The notes beneath the pieces were generated by a model. That model ran no database searches. It was not told the origin of the DNA and saw only the letters and a list, made by a program, of their open reading frames with translations. A stretch of 64,000 nt of DNA from Hypoxylon rubiginosum (lineage: Eukaryota; Ascomycota; Sordariomycetes; Xylariales; Hypoxylaceae), in the NCBI GenBank assembly GCA_902806565.1, contig CADCXA010000006.1:1736001-1800000 (forward strand). Reading direction: 5' to 3'. The translations under genes and the position numbers were made by a program. This document shows positions 11,555-23,217 of the stretch, piece by piece (position 1 is the stretch's first letter; each line of letters opens with the position of its first letter).

Positions 11555-14521
11555 ATGCCTGGAATTCTACCTATGAAGGTCATCAAGGTGGGCACCAGCT
11601 CACAGAGCCGCATTGCCCAAGCTTGTGATAGGTACGTGCTCCATGCCCTTGGCAAGTAGGAATACCTCCTGGACGCTTCGGGGCTAAGAACGTCTTTGAT
11701 AGATGCCGGAGCAAGAAGATCCGTTGCGATGGTATCAGGCCTTGCTGTTCCCAATGCGCCAACGTCGGCTTCGAGTGTCGCACTAGCGACAAGCTCAGCC
11801 GGCGAGCATTCCCTCGAGGCTACACAGAGTCGCTCGAGGAGAGAGTGAGGGTGCTGGAAACCGAGTCGAGGGAATTAAAGGATCTTCTGGACGAGAAGGA
11901 CGAAAAAATCGAAATGCTATCGAAAATGCACGATCATCGTCAACAATGTGTCGGATCCGCCGGAAGCCCGAAAGCGATAGAATCGAGAAGGGATGCTAAC
12001 TCGCCCGCGAAAGAAGACGTTTTCCGCGTGCAAGCTTCTCCCCTGCTTCTAGGTGTCGAGAATTCGGATTCTTACTTCATGGGACCCTCGAGTGGACGCT
12101 CTTTTATTGGTAAGCGCATGGCGGACTGATCAAGCCTACGCGTGGCCTTTGGTCACCTTTAGTCATTGTCTAACCGTGTTTTTAGAGTCTTTCAAACGGA
12201 AACTACAGGAAGCTGGAAAGCCGTGCTCCGAGTTCAACCCAGAGGCCTTCCTTCATATCCAGGGGTGCTATCCTCTAGTTTCCAAACCGCCACCTCAGTC
12301 GATGAGAGTGCCGCCACGACTCTTTTCGGATAGATGTGTCAACGTCTATTTCCAGGAATGGGCGCCCCTATTCCCGGTCCTTCATAAACCCACTTTTCTC
12401 CGTCTATACGAGGAGTTCGTCGCCGATTCCGAGAAAGTAAAGAACAACCATAGGCTCGCACAGCTTTATCTGGTCTTTAGTATTGCCGCCCTTTCAAGCG
12501 ACTCACCCGACATGGAACAGATTGCTGCCTGCGAGGCGCAATGGCAAAGGTCACTTGACGCTATCATGATGGACAACACAATCATCACGCTCCAGTGCCT
12601 AGTCCTGGCCTTGATGTATTGCACTATCAGAGCTGATTATAAGCGACTACAATACTACAAGGGTGTTGCAGTCGGTTTGTCTCACAGATTAGGATTGCAT
12701 CAGAGTCAGAAGCGATTCTCGTTCGGTGCTCTCACCATCGAGACGCGAAAGAAAGTCTTTTGGACATTATACACCCTCGACTGGTAAGTGACCAATGATT
12801 ACCTATTAGCACCCTTCGTCGAGCTAACGATCCAAGTTTTTCTGCCGCGATGCTTGGCCTCCCCAAGTTATTGAGAGAGGAGGACGTCCACGCCGAGTAT
12901 CCGTCCGATACCGATGACGAATATGTAACAGAGAAGGGATTTCAACCAACCCTACCAGGGGAGTATACCAGACTATCAAGTGCATTGGCGTTATTCAGGG
13001 TATCTCGCATTCTTGCCAACGTCCTCGAGAAGATCTATCCTGCAGCCACGTCATATGAATTGTCACTTCAACAGATTTCAGGACTAGATGCGGATCTCTC
13101 AGAGTGGTACGACAATTTGCCTACTCACCTCAGGCTAAATTTCGTACAAGACAAGCCGTCGACGGATATCACCGGGAGCAGGTCCCCAATCTTGGTATGT
13201 TTCTACCACTACTGTTACTGTTGGAACAGCCAGCTCTTAATACAGTCGAGTCTAACATTGATAGGCATTGGCATACTATTATGCCCGGGGTCTCATTCAT
13301 CGTCCAGCCGTAGGTTCGACCCTAGGGTTGAAAGCTTCGCAGGCTCTTCTTGCCGTTGGGGAATCTAGCAAACACATTGTGCAGATTATCCAACTGCTCG
13401 AGGAGAGGAGCATGTCTTTCTCGTTCTGCCTCAACAAGACCGACGTTCTTGTCCTGTGCGGGACAAGTCTACTCTATCAAAGCCTAGATCTGAAACAAGA
13501 GAGCAAGCTCATGAAGGACGCGGAACGACTCGTTAACGATGTTATTAAACTACTCCTAAAGGCAAAAGCCTCCGGCAGTTACGAGTTAAAACGGGTTGCG
13601 TCGTTGCTCATTACTATCGACGTCCCGTCACAAAATATGTCGATGCGAACGAGCCCTGATTCCGCCATGGCCGCCCCGCCATCTCGGAAATCACCGTCGT
13701 TGTTGAATTACGGAAGGAAGAAGTCGCCTTATAGTGCTGGTCGATATCCTGGATCAAGTATGAGTGAGACGGATCTGTTGTCTCAGCAAGAAAAGCTTCG
13801 CCGCATGACCTTACCTAATAGCCAGATTGCCCGGCCGGAGATTCATCGTACACAATCACGAGCGTCACTTGATATGGGCCAGGAGCATGCGATGCCTAGG
13901 CAGGACCAGCGCTTCTCGATATCGCAAATACAGCAACAAGTGATGCGCTTATCGCCGTTGCATAGATCGAAACAACGAAACCTCGACTATCTTTCGCTTC
14001 ACGAAGCACCGTTAGAGTCCCAAACTTCGCCCCCACCACAATCTCAAAACCCATCGTCACGGCAAATGGGTCATGGCCAACAGCAACAGATACAACATCC
14101 TCCGAACCGGGCAGTGAAAAATGGTGGCTCAGGCGGGGGTATCTCGATATCGGAGTGGGAAGCATTACTCGGAGCAATGGACGGTGGGCAAACAAATATC
14201 TACGACGCCTTATACGGAGGCCCAGGCTTGTCACTTACGGAGACGCCGACCAGTGCGGCTACCACGATGGGCGAGTGGTCACCAGAATCGTGGGATCTTT
14301 CCAACTTCAACATTGGAGACCTTACGACCAATCCGGGCGGGCCGCAGAGTGTATTAAGCATCAGCGACGACAGCCTTAGCTCCGGGGATGATCTTACGTC
14401 GAGTGATGTGTACCTACGGATGGGAAGCGAGGATTACCAGAGCGGACTAATGGCGCCACCACGCACGAGCCACGATGGCAATCTAGTACTGGACGGTCTC
14501 GAGTTGAGTCTAGGGATATAA
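11555..14521 (+). CDS. facB: FacB/Cat8/ACU-15-type Zn2Cys6 transcription factor (acetate and gluconeogenic gene regulator)
   Basis: Five exons (11555-11631, 11703-12109, 12186-12783, 12837-13194, 13265-14521) give 898 residues with consistent phases. The N-terminus [19 protein letters not shown] is followed by a zinc cluster with Cys at 24, 27, 34, 41 (or 40), 44 and 51, then a basic linker [20 protein letters not shown] and a heptad-rich coiled coil to about residue 97. The first intron splits the cluster between the first two zinc-ligand Cys residues. Residues about 190-500 form the fungal-specific TF middle region ([35 protein letters not shown]). The C-terminal 400 residues are Ser/Gln/Pro-rich with an acidic tail suited to activation. 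FacB and Cat8 activate acetate-utilisation, glyoxylate and gluconeogenesis genes (family knowledge). The DNA-binding region is close to diagnostic for this subfamily. Confidence 0.93.
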
Positions 14522-16019
14522 GTATCTCGCGACTGACGGCGACTGACGGCGACTGGCGACAGCGGCGTTATCACGACTGGTACAAAACAACACGCCCGTA
14601 ATTATTTCATCCCCCTCGGTTCGTCTATATTATCTCCTTTATTAGGAAGCGGTATCGTTACGAAGACTCGCTCTGTTTATATGGCGTAGAGTTGCAATGG
14701 TTTAGGATTGTCCTTGGCTATGGCAATCGTGTGTATAGGTGGATAGGTGGAAACGGGCTTGAGGTGTTTAGGTGAACATGATGCCTTCAAGGTGGCTTTA
14801 CATGCGTCTACATTTATTTTGTTGGTTAACCTACCTACCTAGGTAAGCGGAGGGTCGTTATTTACGGGGGATGAATCCCATCGACCTGGCTACTGGCTGT
14901 TATTATCACGTGCCATATTTTCTATGTAGCTTCTTGTGGTTCTTGTAAAAAGCTAGTCGAGGTATATAGAGAGAGATAGGGGGTTCAGAGGAGTAAGAGA
15001 ATAGGTGAGAGTATAGGTGAAATAGGGGAGAAAAATAAAAGGTCTAAAACATTTCAGCTATTTTGTCAAAGTCTAGTTTGTGCGGTAATATGCTACGCGG
15101 TAATATGCAGCGTATAAAGCTGCATCATGCCTAATGACGACGATCACGATGAGAAACGGGTAAGCCACGTGTTGAGGCAATCTACTTGGTCTTGGAGCTG
15201 AGTTCAGGCTGAATGATGACGAGCGCACGTTGAGTATATTAAGGCGGTATGTACCATGGAGTTGGGGAGTAATATAAATGGTTTCTTTTTTCGAGGTACG
15301 GATGATATGCATCGCATATCGTGTGCCTTGTATACAGGCGAGTAGCATTTTCTATAGTCACACCGGGTGCGGGAATTTCTTCTGTATGCCATTTCTCAGC
15401 TACCGTGTTCAGCCAGCCCAGCCCGTACCTCGGGAATCGGTACTTGGGTATCCACCCCAGCCCATCCAGGTACGTGTGTACAGTATGTTGATTTTTTTAA
15501 CGTGCGGCATATTGCGGCACATGGGTCGACATGCTGGCATAATGTTGGGGAGGGATTGTCTGGGTGTTAACGGATCCCGAGACGAGACACACAGAATCCC
15601 GCCCCCTAATCCCCGGTTAACTCCATCGGGCTTGCATTGGTGTCTGCGGGTCTGGAACAGTCTTGATCTCCGCGCCGCGCGCCGGAACGTAAGCCGTGTT
15701 GCTGCCTCTTCTCTTCGTAACACGTAGTAGTGCGTCTCCTTGCTCGGATTTCAGTGGAGTTATCCTTCGCCCCCCGAACTCCGGCCTTCCGAACTATATG
15801 TCACAATGGTTCGCCGGTCCTGATTCGCCTTTTTTTCTTTGTTGTGTTCAGTCTAGACTAGAGAAGAGAAAAAAAAGGGGACGGTGACTCCGTATTCGCT
15901 ATGCCGATCTCGTGATACTAAGTATAGATCATACACACGCACCACACACTCTCTTCCTCCCTCCTGTTACTCATCGGGTTGCATTGTTGGTGTAGCAAAA
16001 GTGAATAGGTAACCTAGAC
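14522..16019. other. Intergenic stretch between FacB-like and Pgc1-like genes
   Basis: Begins with a short tandem run of GCGACTGACG just after the FacB stop. The rest has A/G-rich and ACCTACCTAGGTA words (about 14830) and short spurious frames on both strands. No gene seen; the last 150 bases before 16020 are the probable Pgc1-like promoter. Confidence 0.5.
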
Positions 16020-17542
16020 ATGGTCATAGACTCACTGTCCCCGTTCATCCCGAGGACGCCGCCGGCCGAGGGGCTTAACCCTCCGATTGCTATGCCCGAC
16101 GAGCAGACGCCGTTGCTGGACACGGCCAAAGTTGTGGAGGGTGAGATGCCAAGTAGGTTTGCATTTCTTTTCTTCTTGTAACATTCCGAGTCCGAGTACC
16201 ATGTATCACCATAGGCAAGGCGATTAGGTCCCTAATTCGCTAATAATCCCGACCCTGCCAAGCAGCAGCAGCAGCACCACCAAGCATCCCGGCCCCCGGG
16301 CCCCGTAGCCAAGATGCCGTCACCGTCACCTCCGGATCGAAGCCGCGGCATCTGCCGCAGGCTATAGCGCATCGCGGGTACAAGGCGGCGGCGCCCGAGA
16401 ACACGATGTTGGCGTTCCGAGCAGCCGTAGAGGTCAGAGCGCACGCCGTCGAGACCGATTTGCACCTGTCGAAGGACGGCGTCGTGGTGCTGTCGCACGA
16501 CGCCACGCTCAAGCGGTGTTTCGGGTTCGACGCCAAGGTCCGCGACTGCGACTGGAGCTACCTGAGCACGCTGCGCACGCTGCAGGAGCCCGCGGAACCG
16601 TTGCCTCGGTTGAAGGATCTGCTCGAGTACTTGAATGAGGGCGCGCTGGAGCATGTGTGGATTATGCTGGATATTAAGGTGTGTATTTGTGTTGGTTACG
16701 ACGAGCGGAAGGGGAGGGGGTGCTCCCGAGACGAACTCGGAGTGGCAAGGCCGGGATATCGGTGCTTGGCATCCGGAGATGGCCTTGGCCGAGCTAAGCT
16801 AACCTGTGATGCTATGTATAGACGGACGACGACGCCGCCGAGCTCATGCGGAAGACGGCGGAGACTATTGCTTCGGTGCCGGGCATACGACCGTGGAGCG
16901 AGAGGATACTACCTTGCTGCTGGACCGTAAGAGCGCTCTTCTTATTATCTATTTCCTCCCAATCACTTGCTTTCCCTCATCCCTATACTACGTGTTACTA
17001 TCTACATCCCTAACCAACGATCACAGGCCGAATACGTCAAGCTAACCCAGACCCTCCTGCCCGGCTTCCCCATCGCCCACGTCGGCGTCAACACCGCGTA
17101 CGCCCGCGCCCTCGCCGACCACGTCCCCGAGCTGGGCCTCAGCATCCTGGCGCAAGCGCTGGCCACGCCGGTCCTGGGGCCGCGCTTCCTCCGCGACATG
17201 CGCCGGGCCGGGCACCGGGTGTACTCGTGGACCGTCAACGACGAGGACTGGATGCGGTGGGCCGTCCGCGAGCGGCTGGCGGGGGTTATTACGGACGACC
17301 CGAAGCTTTTTCTTGACGTGTGCCGCCGGGTCTGCGAGGAGGAAGACGGGACGAAGGAGGGTGGGGGTGTTCTTGCATTGGTAAGGAGGAGGAGTAGTAC
17401 GGTACGCGCTCGCGTCGCGGCGGCGCCTAGACGCTTGTTCTTCTGGATACGGTACTTTGTTTTCCAGCTCATCCTTACGGTTATCTACTTGGTCCGCTGG
17501 GACTTGCCCTCGACGCAGGTCCCGAAGGTGTTGGGGAGCTAG
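16020..17542 (+). CDS. PGC1: Glycerophosphodiester phosphodiesterase-family membrane protein (Pgc1-like phosphatidylglycerol phospholipase C)
   Basis: Four exons (16020-16152, about 16263-16678, 16822-16926, 17027-17542), about 389 residues. The GDPD domain starts AHRGYKAAAPENT (HRG and PENT motifs), then VETDLHLSKDGVVVLSHD (metal-binding E.D and the second catalytic His), VWIMLDIK, VYSWTVND and GVITDDP, the order expected for the TIM-barrel fold. A C-terminal hydrophobic segment (FFWIRYFVFQLILTVIYLV) could anchor it in a membrane, as in yeast Pgc1, which degrades phosphatidylglycerol. The first intron is less certain: either GTGAGA at 16141 or GTAGGT at 16153 keeps phase, and the acceptor lies in a CAG repeat. 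The substrate assignment is by resemblance only. Confidence 0.85.
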
Positions 17543-18686
17543 GTCCCTACGGATCTAACGCATGAATTTTTAGCCTTACCGGTAGGAGGGAAATAACAAG
17601 GGTATGAAGGCTTTTGGAGCTTAGAATTCGATCTATCAGATTGTGGATGGGGAGGTTGTTTCGGTGTGGGATTTTGCTTTGTCTCGTTGGAGAAACCCTG
17701 GCACGCCCGTCGCGGCGACTGAGATCAACTAAAGAATAGAAAAAGAGACGGTAGTGTTATAGTTACCCCAGGTATATTCTTCACGAATATAATAGGATCG
17801 AATTCGGACATATCGGGACTAACCTGCCCCTTAGCCTTCTTTATTTCGCTCGTCGGAGTTGGATAAATCTGACCAGCTACAGCTATGTGATCGTGAATTG
17901 TGTATGTGCGGGATACATGTACAGAAAACTGCGAGTAGATAAGTGGCCTGAGTCTTGATTGGTTCGGATCAAAGGTATGTAAGACCTAGCATGTAATACC
18001 TGGTCTGAGGCTAGTTCCTGATAGAAGCACATATATGATAGGTCACGACCAGGGATAGATTCCTTTGGCGATGCTGCTTACCGGGTACTTAGGTAGGCAG
18101 TCAAGGTATCTGAGCGTCAAAGCTGATATCAGATCATTTACTGCATTAGATCAAACCAGAGTAATTCAACCCCTCAGTAGGTGTTGCCATTTTTCTGCAG
18201 CTACCGGCATCGACAAATGGTGATCGCGGCTAGCTAGATAGGTAGAGGTAGGTATGCCTAGGGGAGCCGAGGCATAGGAAACGGCTGGTATGTTACCTTG
18301 AGAGAATTCACATCGTGGATTTAAAGTCGCGATAGGAATGGGAAAGCAGCGGATTTCTCATTACCGAAACGAAAAACTATGAACTATGAGACGTGTTGAT
18401 GAATCAATCATTTTTCGTCGTTGCCGACTATCAAATGCTGAAGTTCCATCCCGTCTTGTCTTTTTTTCTTCTTTTCCCCTATCCGAATTCCATGCTCATG
18501 CAACCGAAATGTCCTTTAATCTCAAAATGCAACGCAGTTGATCACCAGAGCCGTTCCACCAAGTTTAGCGTAATTCGATCTAACTAGGAAAGCCGAAAGT
18601 CCCTTGTTGTGATGTCTTTTTCTGAAGGGAGTCGAAAGAGTTACAGCTCGAGTTAGGTTAAACTGGCAGTGCGATTGGTAAGACCA
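17543..18686. other. Intergenic stretch between convergent genes
   Basis: Two convergent 3' ends. AT/GC-mixed sequence with scattered TAGGTAGG words (18090, 18240). No coding region, RNA or repeat array supported. Confidence 0.5.
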
Positions 18687-19314
18687 TTAAGCAGATTCGT
18701 CATCCGCGCCGGCCATAGACGAGTAATCCTCCTGCTTGCGCTTCTTGGCAGAGGGTTGCTCATCGGCTTGGTCGATCTCGTTGTCGGCGGTGTCGGTGGT
18801 GTCGGCGTCGTTGGCGGCGGCGTTGGCGGCGTTGGCGGCGTAAGCGGCGTTGGCAGCGTTGGCGGCCTTCGCAGCCTTGCGCATTCGCTTGCGCGGAGTG
18901 GACGGCTTGCTGTCAGACGCTCCAGCAGTCGCAGCACCAGCAGTCTCGACAGACGAGTTCTTGAACAGCTCCGGATTGCTCTTTCTCAAGTCAGGGACCA
19001 AGCGCTTCTGCCAGCGCTGACTGTTGAAGAGAAACACGAATAGAGGTTAGCATCCGCAAGTTGGGGGGTTTTTATATAATAAAAAAGTCTGGCAACGATA
19101 AAAAGGGGTGAGAGGAAGAAGAAAAGGAAAAGGAAAAGGAAGAGACTTACGATACTGCCTCCTTTGTGGTGGAGTAGCCCATTGAATTCATGGTCTCCAC
19201 GACCGCCTCCCAACCGACTCGCACGGTGTGAGGTCCGGACGAGGGACCTTTGCTATGCAGAAGCATAGCCAGTATCAGGTGGCGCTCGGCCTTGTCTCCC
19301 CAAGTGATAGGCAT
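18687..19314 (-). CDS. Small Myb/SANT-like nuclear protein with Ala-Asn repeat tail
   Basis: Two exons (19314-19151 and 19020-18687) give 165 residues. Residues 1-75 (starting MPITWGDKAERHLILAMLL, ending near QRWQKRLVPDLRKSNPEL) look like the single helix-turn-helix Myb/SANT-like domain common in small fungal proteins, with conserved Trp residues. The C-terminal part has a basic patch (TPRKRMRKAAK, possible nuclear localisation), an imperfect Asn-Ala-Ala repeat, an acidic stretch and a second basic cluster (SAKKRKQE). The intron GTAAGT...CAG keeps phase. An in-frame ATG at 19329 exists, but MPITW is the usual kind of start. Function is not known; DNA or chromatin binding is inferred. Confidence 0.78.
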
Positions 19315-20212
19315 GGCTGTACGATACAACTTATGGAGTGATTAGTTTCAGCTCTCCTGCTAGGCGAATGTAGTAAGGATGGAGTGGTAAGGTACGGGTT
19401 TGAATGACAATAGAAGTGTACCTAGGTAGGTTCGACTTGGACAAGTCAAGTGTGCCGGTATGGTATGTTGGAAGCGGTAGAGTGTGCGGTAGAGTGTGGA
19501 GAGAGAGAGGGAGAGAGAGAGAGGGAGAGAAGGTAAGAGGAGGGAACAATAGTCAAGTGTAGGTAGGTTTGGATGGATAATGGTGAGCAATGACAGAAGA
19601 GGCAATGCCATATATTCAGGTAGATAACTGAATCAGGGTGCAATTGCAATGTCAAGGGGACAAGGTAAGAGGGACGAGGTTTAGGTCCTCGATCTTGATA
19701 TGCAGAAATGACAATGCTAGGAAGAGCGAGAGTATGATTTGAGCTTACCTTGGATCGAAGATGAGTAGCTTGACGAAGAAGATCTGGCAAGTGTCTGTTG
19801 GCAGGATATTCTTGGAATGAATATTGAGTAGTGTGCCACAATCTGCAAGTCAAGATTGTATCTGTAGAAAAGTAGAAAACTGGATGGATGGCAGTATGGG
19901 ATTGTGGGAGGAAAAAAAGGAAAACCAGGCCCTGGTGGAAGTTGATGTAGGTTGTGGCAGGGTAAATGTATCCTAGTTGGTGCAGGAAACAAGTTAAGGC
20001 GAGAGCATCACATCGGTCTGTGCTTGCTTTTTTTTCTAGAAGGATCCTCGCATGCTGCGAGATCCTCGCTGTGACGATCTGGTTGTATTTAGTCAACAAG
20101 GCTGAGCTCTCGCAGGGGCGGAGGGGCGATAGTATGTACGTGCCGACTCTAGATGATCACGTCTGACGGGGGTTATATACATTGGTGGTCACTTGTCAGT
20201 CGAGTACCAGCA
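19315..20212. other. Upstream region of the Myb-like gene, downstream of Gpi11
   Basis: Contains a GA-rich run (about 19498-19535, minus-strand CT) typical of a leader or promoter of the minus-strand Myb-like gene. A long open frame on the minus strand (19446-20099) has composition typical of noncoding pyrimidine-rich DNA and no domain, so I do not call it. Confidence 0.5.
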
Positions 20213-21016
20213 TCAACCAAGCCTCTTCCCAAAGGCAATGGTGCCCCCTATAAGCTTCCCAACGAGGTATCCCCCGTACATTCCGCATAGTATGGTCACA
20301 GGCCACTTCTGCCACTCACGATCCCAATCCAGCGGAATCGGTACGGCACCGAGCCAGGCTCCGATGCAGGTGCCCATCAAGCCCCCGAATGCTTCATCGA
20401 AAGGAGCTCTTGCACTCAAGATCTCGAGCCAGTCCTTGTTCGACACGCCCCTCGTATAGAATAATGGGAACAGCCCGAGAAGGGCAAGATGTATCGAGCA
20501 GAGGAACGTGTGGGGCACGTGAGTCAAGAATGGTGCCCCAAAGAGTACAAGGACCGTATGTAATGCCAGAGTCGTTATCGTTGACAATACTAGAGCGACA
20601 AGTGTCGTCTTGGAACGTAGTTAGTTATTCAGTTACGAATAGTAGATCTTTATAGGACAAAGACGTACAACTGCAACGTTTGGCCCCGTGCTATCAGAAC
20701 TAGTTTTCTTCTTCTCTCCCGGCCGAAGCTTCTTGGCTGGCTTTGCAACATGCGAGCCGGCAGCTGGTAGACAAATGATTGCGTACACAGCTTGTATGAC
20801 GGCAACTATAGGAACCGAGTTCGACATGGCTGACACGGGATCGGCTACGAGGGTGCTGAACCGCATGAGAAAGGAGGAGAGGAGCAGCACCGAGTGAACA
20901 TGTCTCATGATTTGCGCCTGAGATGATGCTATAGTCCGTACGGCCAGCGTCGGAGTCTCCCCGTCTTTGGGTTTAGAGCTCTGGCTAGCCGTGGTCTTGC
21001 CAATTGGTGCCGACAT
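20213..21016 (-). CDS. GPI11: GPI biosynthesis protein PIG-F/Gpi11
   Basis: Two exons (21016-20669 and 20608-20213) joined by a 60-nt intron (GTACGT...AAG) give 247 residues. A variable N-terminus is followed by several hydrophobic segments and a Lys-rich loop (AKKLRPGEKKKT). The C-terminal half holds the PIG-F signature FDEAFGGLMGTCIGAWLGAV, then PIPLDWDREWQKWPVTI. PIG-F/Gpi11 is a polytopic ER protein that assists addition of phosphoethanolamine to GPI anchors (family knowledge). An in-frame ATG at 21040 adds eight residues (MVLLDPVT); the second ATG (MSAPIGK) was chosen, with moderate certainty. Transcribed in the same direction as translin but with its own promoter space. Confidence 0.92.
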
Positions 21017-21625
21017 TGTCACGGGGTCCAGAAGAACCATTCTGGAAGCATACGAGACAAGTTGAAGGAAAGGAAGCCGACGTAGGTGTTTGTGAATTTG
21101 TCTAAACGTTTGTTGATGTGAAGTCGCCGATTGACAAGACTAAGATTGCCAAGAGCCAGAGCTTCAGATTGTTAACAAGACCCAAAGAATCACGTGCGTA
21201 ATATAACGGATGTCAAGCTACGATAAGAGGTTCGATAAGAGCTCCTTATCGATACTATGTATTGATGTCAATCCAGATTTGCAGACTTGTCGAAAATCTT
21301 TGACTGCCCTTAAGATGTACCAGTTTCGAATATGCTATGCGAGTATACCCTCTAGATAGTCCTAACTCTATTTGAAGTATACTAGAAGCTTAGCAAAGGT
21401 TGGGCACGTGATTTATATTGGGTTGAGAAGCGAGTTTGTTAGGTTAGCAGTTACTCTAGTATCACCGCCCGAGCTCAAGCAACTGTAGGGTTATATCTGA
21501 GGAAGTTTATGAGGTCTCAATTCATGTGCTGTTTGATATCTGCTGCATGACATCTGCTGCATGACTATTATACCTAACTACTTAGGTGCCTAGCTAAATT
21601 GACGGTGAACTCTTCGCCTCTCAGA
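21017..21625. promoter_or_regulatory. Spacer between translin 3' end and Gpi11 start
   Basis: About 600 bases. It should contain the Gpi11 promoter and the translin 3' UTR (both genes on the minus strand). There is a small run of repeated TCTGCTGCATGA near 21540-21562. No gene seen. Confidence 0.45.
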
Positions 21626-22557
21626 TTAAGAGGTAGGCTCGTTCTTCGGGATGAGATTTCGCAACGTTAGATCGTAGATGACATCCTCCACCTTCTTCAC
21701 GTGGTACTTGACCGCATCGACTCGCTTTCGAACGATATCATTCTTGAGGTTGAGTAGCTGGAAGCCAGCAAACAGGTCCTTGATGAAGCTGCTGATTCGA
21801 ACGGTCAAGTCGATATCACCCATTGTCACGGAGTTCATAGACAGGCGGCTAAGCTCCTCGGTGAGATCCGTCAAGGCTAGGATGTATTCCTCGATGGTGA
21901 TGTGGAATGCATCTCGATCCTTGAGATTGACGGGTACTACACGTAAGAAATTAGCACCTCGCACGATACATGTGATAGTGTAGGGAATAGTGTAGGGAGA
22001 TGAACACACCTTTGAGGATCTGTCCGACCTCCTCGATGGTAAGAAGACGGCCGATCTCGCCTGGGCGAGTCTCAGTAGCCAAACCGCCCAACCAGCCAGT
22101 CAACAAGATGGTCACGACCACGTTCTGCATTGCGCGATTCCATTTCTGGTTGTATCTAATCTTCCAGTCAGCTACCAGAGTATCATCAAGTGCAGGTTGT
22201 GGGCTAGGTACTTGTAGTAAGGAAAGTTGGATGTGAACTGGGCCAACTCTCCAACTTTCTCGATCTCGGGCTTGATACCCTCCTCCTCGACTTGCTTCAG
22301 TAGCGGCTGCACTATAATAGCCATCAGCGACGGCAATTTATACGATTAGAGTAGTATCTTGTTGCCTTGTACGCACGTTTAGAGGTGGGTGTCGAATGGA
22401 TACGACTGAGGAGACCTTGGCAGGTTGAGATGTGGCGGTTCAAGGCAGCAGTGATCTGGTGAAGCTTGTCGCTGACCTCGAGCTCCTCCTCGCCATGAGC
22501 TTTGAGGTATTCGAAAATCGAAGGGTCGATCAAGTTGGAAGAGCCGTCGCTAGCCAT
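21626..22557 (-). CDS. Translin (single-strand nucleic-acid-binding protein / C3PO subunit)
   Basis: Four exons (22557-22377, 22311-22212, 22155-22010, 21936-21626) give 245 residues; all junction phases agree. The protein begins MASDGSSNLIDPSIFEYLKA and contains NQKWNRAMQNVV in the middle. Its C-terminal half has the strong translin signature DAFHITIEEYILALTDLTEE, then LSRLSMNSVT, FIKDLFAGFQLLNLKND and KKVEDVIYDLTLRNL. Translin forms octamers, binds single-stranded DNA/RNA and, with Trax, makes the C3PO endoribonuclease (family knowledge). A divergent U2 snRNA gene lies about 400 bases upstream on the same strand. Length is slightly above the animal protein (228 residues). Identification is secure. 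Confidence 0.94.
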
Positions 22558-22971
22558 CTTGACGATTTCTGCGAGGATGCCTGTAAAGTGGAAAATGATG
22601 GAAATTTTGAATGGCACCAACGGGACGATGAAAGGTGCAAACACTTGTAGGTAGAAAAGCCTGCCTAGGACCAAACTTGCGGTATCTTCTAATATTTGAG
22701 CAACGGAGATTTGAACGTGGCAGGGTAATTGGTCAATGATTGTATTTGAAGTTTATTTCTGACGATTCTAAGGTACCTAGTAGAATTACTCGTTGGGAAA
22801 CGGCGTTCAAAGGTCGTAGATTCTCAGCAGGCACGTAGAAAGGGCAAGCAAATTACGTCGGTACTGGTTACACACAGGATCGAGATTCGATACCAAGCAA
22901 GCGCGTCTAGACTACTATAAAACTCTTCCTTACATCCCTAGGCAAACTAGAGATTGTAACGAAAAATCAAA
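22558..22971. promoter_or_regulatory. Spacer between translin start and the U2 snRNA 3' end
   Basis: About 410 bases containing the translin promoter. No open frame or RNA besides the flanking genes is supported. Confidence 0.45.
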
Positions 22972-23160
22972 GGCTCGCGTCACCTGGAGGCAGTGTAATA
23001 CCAGGGACACAGTGGAAGCGATCATGGGCAAGCCCAGAGGATGCGCCCCGTTGGACAAAAATAAGAATAATCAAGATTGAGTTCAAGTAGAACTCTTTCA
23101 GAGATTAAACTGAAAAGAACAGATACTACACTTGATCTAAGCCAAAAGGCAAAGAGAGCT
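22972..23160 (-). ncRNA. U2: U2 spliceosomal snRNA gene
   Basis: Read on the minus strand, the RNA begins near 23160 with CUCUUUGCCUUUUGGCUUAG, then AUCAAGUGUAGUAUCUGUUC. The GUAGUA branch-point-pairing element is at 23129-23124, followed by UUUUCAGUUUAAUCUCUGAA (stem II). An Sm site AUUUUUG is at 23062-23056. Further 3' are a hairpin CUGGGCUUGCCCA and the conserved stem-loop IV (CCUGGUAUUACA...CUCCAGG, 23005-22983). Order and spacing match eukaryotic U2, with a 3' end near 22972. A TATA-like CTATATATTT lies about 48 bases upstream. The RNA pairs with intron branch points in the spliceosome. Ends are approximate to within about 10 bases. Random open frames that cross this locus are not genes. 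Confidence 0.95.
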
Positions 23161-23207
23161 AAGGAAGAAAAGAAGGAAAAGAGGAAAGGAATCGGGAGGT
23201 CAGGGCG

Positions 23208-23217
23208 AAATATATAG
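23208..23217 (-). promoter_or_regulatory. TATA-like element of the U2 snRNA gene
   Basis: CTATATATTT on the minus strand, about 48 bases upstream of the predicted U2 5' end, in otherwise purine/pyrimidine-biased DNA. The position is compatible with an snRNA promoter element. Confidence 0.5.

Noticed and set aside
19446..20099. 217-codon open frame on the minus strand
   Set aside because: Composition (Ser, Leu, Tyr, His, Pro from pyrimidine-rich DNA) and the lack of any domain fit the C/T-rich leader of the downstream Myb-like gene; overlapping frames of equal length exist.
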